Both the position numbers and the translations under genes were made by a program. A stretch of DNA of 64,000 bases. Origin: Arthrobacter ipis. GTDB taxonomy: Bacteria > Actinomycetota > Actinomycetes > Actinomycetales > Micrococcaceae. Numbering within the stretch: position 1 is the first letter of the stretch; each line of letters begins with the position of its first letter. The DNA is taken from NCBI RefSeq assembly GCF_014694315.1, contig NZ_JAAOXD010000004.1:485377-549376 (forward strand). The letters are read 5' to 3'. Under the pieces are notes generated by a model, which worked only from the letters and a program-made list of their open reading frames with translations, searched no databases and was not told the origin of the DNA. Shown piece after piece: positions 28,050-36,900 of the stretch.

Positions 28050-29629
28050 AGCGGGATGTTTCCGTGCTTCTTCGTGGGCAGGCTCGCACGCTTGTCGCGC
28101 AGCGCCCGCAGCCCCTTGATGATCTGCAGCCGCGTGTCCGAGGGCGCGATGACGGCGTCAACGTAGCCCAGCTCTGCGGCCTGGTACGGGTTGAGCAGCT
28201 CTTCCTCGTACTGCCGGATGACGTCGGCGCGCTTGGCCTCTACATCGCCCCCGGCCTCGGCAACGGCGGCGAGATCGCGCCGGTAGAGGATATTGACGGC
28301 GCCCTGCGCGCCCATCACGCCGATCTGGGCGGTGGGCCACGCAAGATTCAGGTCAGCGCCGAGCTTCTTGGAGCCCATCACGATGTACGCGCCGCCGTAG
28401 GCCTTCCGGGTGATCACAGTCAGCTTGGGCACGGTGGCTTCGGCGTAAGCGTAGAGCAGCTTTGCGCCGCGGCGGATGATGCCCTGGAACTCCTGGTCCT
28501 TGCCGGGCAGGAAGCCCGGGACATCGACGAGGGTGATGATCGGAATGTTGAACGCGTCGCAGTGGCGGACGAAGCGGGCCGCCTTTTCGGAGGCCGAGAT
28601 GTCCAGGGTGCCGGCGAACTGCAGCGGCTGGTTGGCCACGATCCCCACCGTATGGCCCTCGACTCGGCCGTAGCCGATGATCACGTTCGGAGCGTAGAGC
28701 GACTGCATTTCCAGGAAGTGGGCGTCATCGACGATTTGTTCGATGACCTTGCGGATGTCATAGGGCTGGTTCGCAGAGTCCGGGATCAGCGTGTCCAGGG
28801 TGAGGTCGTCGTCGTCGAGCTCCAGCTCCTGCTGGTGCTCCTGCGCCGGCGCCTCGGAAAGGTTGTTGGAGGGCAGGAAGTCCAGCAGTTCCCGGACGAA
28901 CTCAATGGCGTCGGACTCGTCGGAGGCCAGGTAGGTGGAGGTGCCGGTGGTGGCGTTGTGCTGCCGGGCGCCGCCGAGGGTCTCCATGTCCACGTCCTCG
29001 CCGGTGACGGTCTTGATGACATCAGGGCCGGTAATGAACATGTGGGAGGTCTTGTCCACCATGACCACGTAGTCGGTCAGGGCGGGGGAGTAGGCTGCGC
29101 CGCCGGCGCACGGGCCCATGATGAGGGAGATCTGGGGCACCACGCCGGAAGCGTGGACGTTGTTGCGGAAAATGTCCGCAAACATGGCCAGCGAGGCAAC
29201 ACCCTCCTGGATCCGGGCTCCGCCGCCGTCGTTGATGCCCACCACCGGGCAGCCGTTGCGCAGCGCAAACTCCTGGACCTTCACGATCTTTTCGCCGTTG
29301 ACCTGGCTCAGGGAGCCGCCGTAGACGCTGAAGTCCTGGCTGTAGAGGGCAACCAGCCGGCCGTCCACAGTTCCGTAACCGGACACGACGCCGTCGCCGA
29401 GCGGCTTCTTCTTCTCCATGCCGAAGGCGGTGGAGCGGTGGACCGCCAGGGCGTCGAACTCCACGAAGGAGCCTTCGTCCACGAGCAGGTCGATGCGCTC
29501 GCGGGCAGTGTTCTTGCCGCGCGCATGCTGCTTCTCGATGGCTTCAGGGCCGGACGGCTGCTCAGCACGGGCCTGGCGGTCGCGGAAATCGGCAATCTTT
29601 CCCGCCGTCGTGGTCAGATCGTGGCTCAT
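28046..29629 (-). CDS. Acyl-CoA (propionyl/acetyl-CoA) carboxylase beta subunit, carboxyltransferase
   Basis: A 527-residue carboxyltransferase that transfers carboxylate from biotin to acyl-CoA. Seen are the N-terminal [17 protein letters not shown], the oxyanion glycines [27 protein letters not shown], the C-terminal [26 protein letters not shown] and [12 protein letters not shown]. It is closest in layout to AccD5/PccB types (malonyl- or methylmalonyl-CoA). Start ATG 29629 has GGAGA 7 nt upstream; the frame continues to 29731 without support. It is cotranscribed with accE, and its promoter region carries the palindrome shared with the alpha-subunit gene. Confidence 0.93.
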   Translation of the reverse strand: MSHDLTTTAGKIADFRDRQARAEQPSGPEAIEKQHARGKNTARERIDLLVDEGSFVEFDALAVHRSTAFGMEKKKPLGDGVVSGYGTVDGRLVALYSQDFSVYGGSLSQVNGEKIVKVQEFALRNGCPVVGINDGGGARIQEGVASLAMFADIFRNNVHASGVVPQISLIMGPCAGGAAYSPALTDYVVMVDKTSHMFITGPDVIKTVTGEDVDMETLGGARQHNATTGTSTYLASDESDAIEFVRELLDFLPSNNLSEAPAQEHQQELELDDDDLTLDTLIPDSANQPYDIRKVIEQIVDDAHFLEMQSLYAPNVIIGYGRVEGHTVGIVANQPLQFAGTLDISASEKAARFVRHCDAFNIPIITLVDVPGFLPGKDQEFQGIIRRGAKLLYAYAEATVPKLTVITRKAYGGAYIVMGSKKLGADLNLAWPTAQIGVMGAQGAVNILYRRDLAAVAEAGGDVEAKRADVIRQYEEELLNPYQAAELGYVDAVIAPSDTRLQIIKGLRALRDKRASLPTKKHGNIPL

Positions 29630-29744
29630 GAAGTGTCTCCGGCTCTGTAGCTGTTGTGCTGTGGCTGTTCTGCTGCGGCAGCGTGACGCGGGCCCTGGCT
29701 GCCGGTTTAAGTAGCATCCGTACAAGTCCAAGGCCCTGATGGCT

Positions 29745-29789
29745 AGTCTAGTGACGCAAATTGCCGGGACCGCTGTAGGGTTCCTACAA
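29745..29789 (-). promoter_or_regulatory. Candidate promoter and 17-bp operator of the carboxylase beta gene
   Basis: On the minus strand a palindromic site TTGTAGGAACCCTACAG (29789-29773) lies 22 nt before a -10-like TAGACT (29750-29745). A repressor bound there would abut or cover the -35 position. It matches 14 of 17 positions of the site at 18775-18791. Confidence 0.5.
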
Positions 29790-29847
29790 TTTTAGTCCGT
29801 GGCGCCGACGGAAGTTCCGATGTTACTCTCGGGTAGCAAAGTGCGGC

Positions 29848-29853
29848 TAGAGT
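29848..29853 (+). promoter_or_regulatory. -10 element of the SDR gene
   Basis: TAGAGT, 6 nt before the ATG at 29860; there is no Shine-Dalgarno, so the mRNA is probably leaderless. Confidence 0.55.
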
Positions 29854-29859
29854 GTCCCT

Positions 29860-30762
29860 ATGACTTCGAGCAGCGACGCCTACCCTGTTCCGGCCACGCC
29901 TTACCGGGCCACCGGCAGCCTTCAGGGCCGGACCATCCTGATGTCCGGAGGAAGCCGCGGCATCGGCCTGGCCATCGCCCGGCGGGCGGCGCGCGACGGC
30001 GCCAACGTTGTGCTGCTCGCCAAGACCGGAGAGCCGCACGCAAAGCTCGAGGGCACTGTCTACAGCGCCGCAGAAGAACTGGAGGCCGCCGGCGGCAGTG
30101 CCCTCCCGCTGGTGGGGGACGTCAGGAGGGACGACGACGTCGCGCGCGCCGTGGACGCAGCCGTCGGCCGATTCGGGGGAATCGACGTCGTCATCAACAA
30201 CGCCTCCGCGATCGACCTTTCGCGTACGGACACGGTGGACATGAAGCGCTACGACCTCATGCAGGACATCAACGTCCGCGGCACTTTCCTGCTCTCCAAG
30301 CTGGCGCTTCCCGCACTGCGCAAATCCTCCGGCGGTCACATCCTCACGCTCTCGCCGCCCTTGAACCTCGACCCGAAGTGGGCGGGCCGGCACCTGGCGT
30401 ACACCATTGCCAAATACGGCATGAGCCTGACCACCCTGGGTCTTGCCGAGGAGCTCAGGAACGACGGCATCTGCGTCAACTCGCTGTGGCCGCGGACCCT
30501 GATCGATACGGCCGCCATCCGGAACATGGCCGGCGGTGAGTCAATGGTCCGCGCTGCCCGCGGCCCTGAAATCATGGCCGACGCAGCCCATGCCGTGCTC
30601 ACCGGAACTGCTGAGCGTACCGGCAACGCCACTGCCGGCACCATCAACAGCGGCAACTTCTACACGGACGAGCAGGTCCTGGCCGCCGCCGGCGTCACGG
30701 ATTTCACGCCCTACAGCCTGGGGGCTGCCGAGGCGGACCTGGTCCCCGACATCTTCCTGTGA
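29860..30762 (+). CDS. Short-chain dehydrogenase/reductase, HSDL2-like
   Basis: A 300-residue SDR. The Rossmann glycines are MSGGSRGIGLAIARRAARDG, the NNAS motif is VVINNASAIDLS, and the catalytic Tyr/Lys are in AYTIAKYGMSLTTLGLAEEL. The serine site reads LTLSPPLNLDP, as in hydroxysteroid-dehydrogenase-like 2 proteins. It lacks the C-terminal SCP2 domain of eukaryotic HSDL2. The substrate is unknown; a role in lipid or acyl metabolism is suggested only by the neighbouring carboxylase genes. It is divergent from the carboxylase beta gene. Confidence 0.87.
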   Translation: MTSSSDAYPVPATPYRATGSLQGRTILMSGGSRGIGLAIARRAARDGANVVLLAKTGEPHAKLEGTVYSAAEELEAAGGSALPLVGDVRRDDDVARAVDAAVGRFGGIDVVINNASAIDLSRTDTVDMKRYDLMQDINVRGTFLLSKLALPALRKSSGGHILTLSPPLNLDPKWAGRHLAYTIAKYGMSLTTLGLAEELRNDGICVNSLWPRTLIDTAAIRNMAGGESMVRAARGPEIMADAAHAVLTGTAERTGNATAGTINSGNFYTDEQVLAAAGVTDFTPYSLGAAEADLVPDIFL

Positions 30763-30800
30763 GCTGACGTCGCGCTGTTAACTGGCATCTTCCTGTGAGC
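30750..30800 (+). repeat. Direct repeat duplicating the 3' end of the SDR gene
   Basis: CATCTTCCTGTGAGC occurs at 30750-30764, covering the last codons and stop of the SDR gene. It recurs exactly at 30786-30800 in the intergenic region, 36 nt away. A second example of the same kind occurs at 33702-33753. Confidence 0.75.
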
Positions 30801-30847
30801 CGGCTTCTCACCACGGGCCTTCCCGGCCGCGCGGCCCGGCGAGTCGC

Positions 30848-30853
30848 TAGGAT
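30848..30853 (+). promoter_or_regulatory. -10 element of birA
   Basis: TAGGAT, 6 nt before the ATG at 30860. Leaderless spacing. Confidence 0.5.
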
Positions 30854-30859
30854 TCAACT

Positions 30860-31921
30860 ATGGATGCCGCACGCCCTGACGATAACCGTGGACAGCAGGA
30901 AAACCTGACCGGAGCGGGGGTCCTGCCCGAGCGGCCGGCCCTGGACCGGGAAGCCCTGTCCGACGCCAACTTCCTCGCCTCCACCGGCATCGCACAACTG
31001 ACGGTTGTGGAGACAACCGGGTCCACCAACGCCGACCTTTTGCGGGCCGTGACCGTCGATCCCCAGGCCTGCCCCGATCTGGCAGTCCTGACGGCGGAGC
31101 ATCAAACTGCGGCCCGTGGCCGGCTGGACCGGGCGTGGGAAGCGCCCGCCCGAAGCTCCGTCCTGGTCTCACTGGTGCTGCGGCCCGTCAATGCTGACGG
31201 CCGCCCCCTGCCCACCCAGACTTACTCGTGGCTGTCCCTCCTGGCCGCCGTCGCTCTGCGCGATGCGCTGGATGAGACGGCGGGAATCCCGGCTGAGCTG
31301 AAATGGCCGAATGATGTCCTGGTGCGCGGCGGAAAAGTCGCCGGCATCCTCGCGCAGCTCGGCCCCCTCGGCGACGGATCGGTGCCGCCTGTCATTCTGG
31401 GCACCGGGCTGAACGTCACGCTCACCGAGGATGAGCTGCCGGTGCCCACTGCCACGTCTGTCCAGCTGCAGGGTGCCGGAACAGTGGACCGCACGGCGCT
31501 CCTCAAGAGCTATCTCTCCCGTTTTTGCACGCTCTACCACAGCTTCTGCAATGCCGACGGCGATGCCACGGCCGGCCTGGCCGGCGGGCCGTCGCTGCAC
31601 AAGCGCGTTGAAACGGCGATGGTCACCCTCGGCCAGCAGGTCCGCGCCCAACTTCCCGGCGACCACGAAATCATCGGCCACGCATCCCGGCTTGATGACT
31701 CTGGCTCCCTGCTGGTGGTGGATGCCTCTTCCCACGAGCACGTGGTGACTGCCGGGGATGTGGTCCACCTGCGGCCGTGGTCCCCGCAGGGCTCGGAGAA
31801 GCATGGGGCTGCCAAGCACGGCGCGGGGAAGCACAGCTCTGACTTGCACAGCTCTGACATGCACAGCTCCGCGGAGCACAGTTCTGACCAGCAGGGGTCC
31901 GGCGAAAGCGGTTATGCGTAA
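30860..31921 (+). CDS. birA: Biotin--[acetyl-CoA-carboxylase] ligase, class I
   Basis: A 353-residue biotin protein ligase that attaches biotin to the BCCP lysine of the carboxylase alpha subunit. Seen are ETTGSTNADLL, the biotinyl-AMP loop EHQTAARGRLDRAW (family GRGRxGRxW), LKWPNDVLVRGGKVAGIL and GTGLNV. There is no N-terminal HTH, so it should not be a repressor. The C-terminus carries an unusual His/Ser/Lys-rich tail of about 40 residues (EKHGAAKHGAGKHSSDLHSS and onward) made of imperfect short repeats, possibly metal-binding. It overlaps the next gene by 8 nt. Confidence 0.92.
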   Translation: MDAARPDDNRGQQENLTGAGVLPERPALDREALSDANFLASTGIAQLTVVETTGSTNADLLRAVTVDPQACPDLAVLTAEHQTAARGRLDRAWEAPARSSVLVSLVLRPVNADGRPLPTQTYSWLSLLAAVALRDALDETAGIPAELKWPNDVLVRGGKVAGILAQLGPLGDGSVPPVILGTGLNVTLTEDELPVPTATSVQLQGAGTVDRTALLKSYLSRFCTLYHSFCNADGDATAGLAGGPSLHKRVETAMVTLGQQVRAQLPGDHEIIGHASRLDDSGSLLVVDASSHEHVVTAGDVVHLRPWSPQGSEKHGAAKHGAGKHSSDLHSSDMHSSAEHSSDQQGSGESGYA

Positions 31922-32513
31922 AGAACTCCTCCCGGGTGAGCAGGTCATCGTGGTGACCCGCCCGCAGCCCAGGGTGCTGTTCGTCCCGGCGGTGGTTTTC
32001 ATTGTGGTGCCCGCCCTTGCCGCATTCGCAAGCGCGTGGATCGTCCGCGGCGGCCTGTCCGCGCTTGCCCCGGCCATCACCAGGGAAGGGACGTTCTGGG
32101 CGGTGGCCGGCTGTGTGCTGGCCGGCCTGTGGATCCTTCTGGGGTATTGCCTGCCCAGGCTGCTGCGGTGGCAGACGACCAGGTATGTCCTGACCAGCCA
32201 GCGGGTCCTGGCGCGCTACGGCATGCTCCGGCGCCGGGACCGGCAGGTTTTCCTGGCCTCGGTGCGTAATGTCACAATCAGCCAGTCGATGCTCCAGCGG
32301 ATGTTGCGTTCGGGGAATATATCCTTGGATGCCGGGCACCATTTCGGCAACGTGCTGAAGGATGTGCCGGAAGTTGCCACCTTCCACAGGTTCTTGCTGG
32401 ACGCCCTTGATGAGCTTCCGGACGACGAACCATTTGGATTGGGTCAGGCGCCGGATGAGCCCGGCGCCCGGTTTCCGCGGGATGTGAGAGAAGGTGGAAG
32501 AGATGAACGATGA
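31914..32513 (+). CDS. PH-domain (bPH2-like) membrane protein
   Basis: A 199-residue protein. ELLPGEQVIVVTRPQPRVL leads into two membrane helices (residues about 20-40 and 60-80). A bacterial PH domain follows, with RYVLTSQRVLARYGMLRRRDRQVFLASVRNVTISQSMLQR and GNISLDAG, the usual YdbS/YdbT-type motif, then an acidic tail. The role is unknown; such proteins are membrane-peripheral. The ATG at 31914 lies inside the end of birA and the 3' end overlaps the cyclase gene by 11 nt, so the three genes form one operon. Confidence 0.85.
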   Translation: MRKELLPGEQVIVVTRPQPRVLFVPAVVFIVVPALAAFASAWIVRGGLSALAPAITREGTFWAVAGCVLAGLWILLGYCLPRLLRWQTTRYVLTSQRVLARYGMLRRRDRQVFLASVRNVTISQSMLQRMLRSGNISLDAGHHFGNVLKDVPEVATFHRFLLDALDELPDDEPFGLGQAPDEPGARFPRDVREGGRDER

Positions 32514-33723
32514 GGATCAGCGCGGCGCCCAGCAGACAGGCACCCACGAGGCCGGCACAGACGGGTTTGGCACCCACCAGGCTGGCGCAGACGGGTTTGG
32601 CGCAGACGAGTCTGGCGCGCAGGACAGCGGTCACCGGGAGGTGACGGACGCCGTCGTCGAAAATCCGGCCACCGGTACCGTGTCCGCGGAGCGCGTAGCG
32701 GCAAAGAGTCTCGAAACGAGGCTTCTGGGCGGGGAACGCAAGCTGCGCCGCCGCGAGGTGGCGGGCGGTGTGGGCCTGTCGCTGCTCTCGGCGCGCAAAC
32801 TGTGGCGGGCACTCGGCTTCCCCAACTTCGGTGACGACGACGTCGCATTCACGGAGCGGGACCAGGCAGCCCTGTCCACGGCGGTGGGCATGGTCCGGAA
32901 CGGAAAGCTCACCGAGGAGGCTGCCATCTCGGTCACCCGTGCCATCGGGCAGATGACGGACCGCATGGTGGTGTGGCAGATCGAGGCCCTGGTTGAGGAC
33001 ATGGTCCACGAACAGGGGCTTACCGACGCCCAGGCCCGCAAGCGGCTGGTCCATGAACTGCCTGCCTTGGTGGATCCCCTCGAGGAGATGCTTGTCTACT
33101 CTTGGCGGCGTCAGCTCAATGCCGGTGTGCAGCGGCTGGCTGTCCGGGCCGAAGCCGGCCTGCAGGCCAGCGAGGAGGGCCGCGAAGGCGACGAGGACGA
33201 TGCGCCGCTTCCGTTGGCGCGTGCCGTTGGCTTCGCCGACCTGGTGTCCTACACGAGCCTGTCAAGGCGCATGAACGAGAAGACGCTCGCCAAGCTGGTA
33301 CAGCGTTTCGAGAACAAATGCGCGGAGATCATCTCTGTGGGCGGTGGCCGGTTGGTAAAGACCGTGGGCGACGAAGTCCTCTACATCGCTGAGACACCGG
33401 CTGCGGGCGCCGAAATATCGCTTGCCCTGGCCGAAGCATTCACCCGGGATGAGATCCTGCCCGAGGCGCGGGTCGCCATGGTCTGGGGGCGGATCCTTTC
33501 CCGCCTGGGCGATATTTACGGGCCCACGGTCAACCTTGCCGCCCGCCTCACCACGCTGGCCGATCCGGGGACCGTGCTGGTTGACTCGATGACGGCGGCG
33601 GCGCTGGACCAGGACGAGCGGTTCGTGCTCATTCCCCAGGACGTGGAGAACGTCCGGGGATTCGGGGAGATCCAGCCGGTCACCCTGGCGCGGGGACGGG
33701 GCAAGGGCCTGGTCCTGGACTAG
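32503..33723 (+). CDS. Class III adenylate cyclase with N-terminal regulatory domain
   Basis: A 406-residue soluble cyclase making cAMP. The catalytic domain (residues about 240-400) has both metal aspartates (D246 in GFADLVSY, D290 in KTVGDEV), the adenine-specifying lysine K286, the Asp in RLGDIYGPTVN and the transition-state N344 and R348 (VNLAARL). The central segment LRRREVAGGVGLSLLSARKLWRALGFPN to TRAIGQMTDRM resembles the autoinhibitory domain of M. tuberculosis Rv1264, which responds to pH. The first 30 residues are a 10-residue tandem repeat (GTHEAGTDGF, GTHQAGADGF). ATG 32503 has AAGG 8 nt upstream; a GTG 9 nt earlier is possible. It is the last gene of birA-PH-cyclase. Confidence 0.88.
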   Translation: MNDEDQRGAQQTGTHEAGTDGFGTHQAGADGFGADESGAQDSGHREVTDAVVENPATGTVSAERVAAKSLETRLLGGERKLRRREVAGGVGLSLLSARKLWRALGFPNFGDDDVAFTERDQAALSTAVGMVRNGKLTEEAAISVTRAIGQMTDRMVVWQIEALVEDMVHEQGLTDAQARKRLVHELPALVDPLEEMLVYSWRRQLNAGVQRLAVRAEAGLQASEEGREGDEDDAPLPLARAVGFADLVSYTSLSRRMNEKTLAKLVQRFENKCAEIISVGGGRLVKTVGDEVLYIAETPAAGAEISLALAEAFTRDEILPEARVAMVWGRILSRLGDIYGPTVNLAARLTTLADPGTVLVDSMTAAALDQDERFVLIPQDVENVRGFGEIQPVTLARGRGKGLVLD

Positions 33724-33753
33724 GATCCCTGGCCAAGGGCCCGGTCCTGGACT
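33702..33753 (+). repeat. Direct repeat duplicating the 3' end of the cyclase gene
   Basis: A 20-nt unit covering the final codons (KGLVLD and the first base of the stop) at 33702-33721 recurs at 33734-33753 with one mismatch. The second copy also ends in a stop codon (TGA). The offset is 32 nt. Confidence 0.75.
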
Positions 33754-33981
33754 GAGGCAGCGTGGGCAGTCCTCCCCATCGCGGGTACAGGACGGCGCGG
33801 GTAGGCTTGCGGGTAACGGACGGCCTCGGCGGCTGTTCTTGGACAAGCCGCCAGCGCCCATGTAATAGTCGAGGCTCAGAATTGTTCCGGCGTCTCTACG
33901 GGGGAGTGGCGGAATCTCACCGGCCGCTGATGAACATCAGGGGCTAGCAGGTCGCGCTCAGGCGGCTGTGATTTTCAGGGG

Positions 33982-33987
33982 AATAAT
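33982..33987 (+). promoter_or_regulatory. Possible -10 element of the giant Ig/FN3 gene
   Basis: AATAAT lies exactly 6 nt before the GTG at 33994, inside a 270-bp intergenic stretch. AGGGGA just upstream could alternatively act as a weak Shine-Dalgarno. A small CTGATG-AA-CATCAG hairpin precedes it. Confidence 0.3.
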
Positions 33988-33993
33988 AACGCT

Positions 33994-36900
33994 GTGTCAA
34001 CTTTGTTCGGCAAGCTGGGGCTGAGGAACCGCCGCAACAAGATCGTCACCGGAACCGTCTTTTCCGCTGCTGCTGCAGCGCTGGTGGCCGGTGCCGTGAT
34101 CTACCCGGGGTTCAAGACAACCGAGGTTGACCTTAACGACGGCGGCGTCTGGGTGGTCAGCAAGGCCCGGAACGCCGTCGGCCGCCTCAACTACCCCTCG
34201 CGGGTCCTTGACGGCGCGGTGACCCCGGCCAGCACCACGTTCGATGTCCTGCAGAACGCCGGGAAGGTATTCGTCGACGACGAATCCGGCTCCACCCTGA
34301 ACCAGGTGTCCGCTGCCAATATGAGGCTCGGCGGAGATAAACAGCTTCCCGGCTCGGCGCAGGTGAGCTTCGGCGCCGACACCATCTCGGTCACCGACCC
34401 TGCCGCCGGGAAGGTGTGGGCGATGTCCCCGTCGACGGTCAACGCCTTCGATGAGGAGTCCAGTGAGCCCGCTGTGGCGGGTTCCGAAGGGCTGGTGTCC
34501 GCCGTCGGCTCCGATGACCGGATCTATTCCGCGGATCCGAAGACGGGGCAGGTGACCGTGACCACGGTGGACGCCGCGGGGGCAGCCACAGACACCGAGT
34601 CCAGCACGTGGGACGGGCTGAAGGGCGCCGGGAACCTCCAGATCTCGGTCGTGGGGGACCAGGCTGTGGTCCTGGATGCAGCCGCCGGAAAACTGTTCCT
34701 GCCCGGCGGACGCGAGGTGCCGCTGGCGGACGCGCGGGAGGCGAAGCTCCAGCAGCCGGGCCCGGCGTCCGACACCGTGGCCGTGGCCACCGGCAAGGCA
34801 CTCCTCAGGCAGCCGCTGAACGGTGCCGCCGCGAAGGCCGTGACGTTCGGCGGCCAGGGGGTGCCGGCGGCGCCGGTGCAGCGGGGCGGCTGCGTCCACG
34901 CGGCATGGTCCGGTGCCAACAAGTACGTCCGGGACTGTGCGAATAACGCGGACAACAAGAACGTGCCCGTGCCCAAAGCCAGCGCCTCGCCCAGTTACGT
35001 TTTCCGGGTCAACCGGGACCTGGTGGTCCTTAACGACGTGAACTCGGGAAACGTGTGGCTGGTCAACCAGAACATGCAGCTGGTCAACAACTGGGACGAC
35101 GTTGTCCCGCCCAAGAACCAGGCTGACGACCCGGACGCGGAGTCGGCAGACGACAACACCATCAACGTCCTGCCCGACCGCACCAAGCCGAACCGTCCCC
35201 CCGAAACGAAACCCGACGTCGTCGGCGTCCGGCCCGGCCGCACCACTGTCCTCAGCGTCCTCGACAACGACTCCGACCCCGACGGCGACGTCCTGACCGC
35301 CTCGCTCGGCGCAGAAGGGCCGCGCGCCGGCACCATCGAAAGCATCTACGGCGGGTCCGCCTTCCAGATCACGGTTCCGGCCGACGCTGCGCCCGGAACC
35401 GAAACTTTCGACTACACCGCGGCGGACGGCCGCGGGCTCTCGGCCGGCGGCAAGGTCAACCTGAGCGTCGTGGGCCCGGACGAGAACCGGCCCCCGGCCT
35501 TCAAACGCGGGGACCCCACCACACTCCTCGTGGAGCAGGGCAAGACCGTCAGCCAGAACATCCTGACCGACTGGGTCGATCCCGACGGCGACGACCTCGT
35601 CCTGATGTCAGCCACGGCCGACAATGAGCAGGACCAGGTCAAGGTCCGCCGTGACGGCCTGCTCACCTTCCAGGACTCCGGCGCCTCGGCCGGCAAGAAA
35701 ATCGTCACCGTGTCCGTCTGGGACGGCCGTGCCACCACCACCGGCAAGGTGGTGGTCAACGTCCAGCCGCCGGGCGCACTCGCTCCCGTGGTCAACGCCG
35801 ACCACGTCACCGCGGTGGTGGGCCAGGACCTGGTCATCGCGCCGCTAAAGAACGACGTCGACCCCAACGGCGGCGCGCTGCGCCTCGCCCAGGTGGAAGC
35901 CGGCGGAGGCGCAGAACTGGGCCCGGTCACCGACGGCGGCACCTTCACCTTCCGCAGCCGCACGCCGGGACCGGTGTACCTGACATACCTGGCCAGCAAC
36001 GGACCGCAAAGCAGCCAGGGCCTCATCCGGGTTGATGTGGAATCCGGCAAGGACTCAGGAAATCCCGTCGCCGTCCACGACGTGGCGCTCCTTCCGGTTG
36101 GCGGCAGCGTCCTGCTGGACCCGCTGGCCAACGACTCGGACCCCTCCGGGGGCGTCCTGGTGCTGCAGTCCGTTGCGGTGCCGGAGAACGCCACGGCGTC
36201 GGTAAGCGTGATCGACCACAGTGTTCTGCGGATCACCGACATCGCCGGCACCAAGGATCCCTTCCTGTTCCGCTACACGATGTCCAACGGCAAATCCTCA
36301 GCCACGGGAAGCGTCTCGGTGGTGCCTGTTCCCGCCCCGGCTGTGGTGGAGGCGCCGCAGCCCAAGCCCGATGAAGTCAACGTCCGCGTCAACGACGTCG
36401 TGACCATCCCCGTCCTGGACAACGACACGCACCCGCAGGGCGAAAAGCTGACAGTTGACCCCGTCCTGCCGCAGGCCGTCCCGGCGGAGGACGGCAAGAG
36501 CTTCGTCTCCGAGAACACACTCCGTTTTATCGCCGGCAGCCAGCCCAGGACCGTGCGCGCCATTTACAACGCCGTGGATTCGCAGGGCCAGAAGAGCGCC
36601 GCCGCCGTCACCATCCACATCCTGCCGCTGGAGGGTGCCGAAAACTCCCGGCCGCAGCCCAGGAACCTGACCGCCCGGGTGGTGGCTGGCGGTACGGTGC
36701 GCATCCCGGTGCCGCTGGACGGCATTGACCCCGACGGCGACTCCGTCCAACTGACGGGCATCGACAGCACGCCCGGCATGGGCACCGCGACGGCGGGCAG
36801 CAGCTTCATCGACTTCGTCGCGGCCGGCAACGGTGCCGGGACCGATACGTTCCGTTACAAGGCCGTCGACCGGCAGGGCGCCGTGAACACCGGCACCGTC

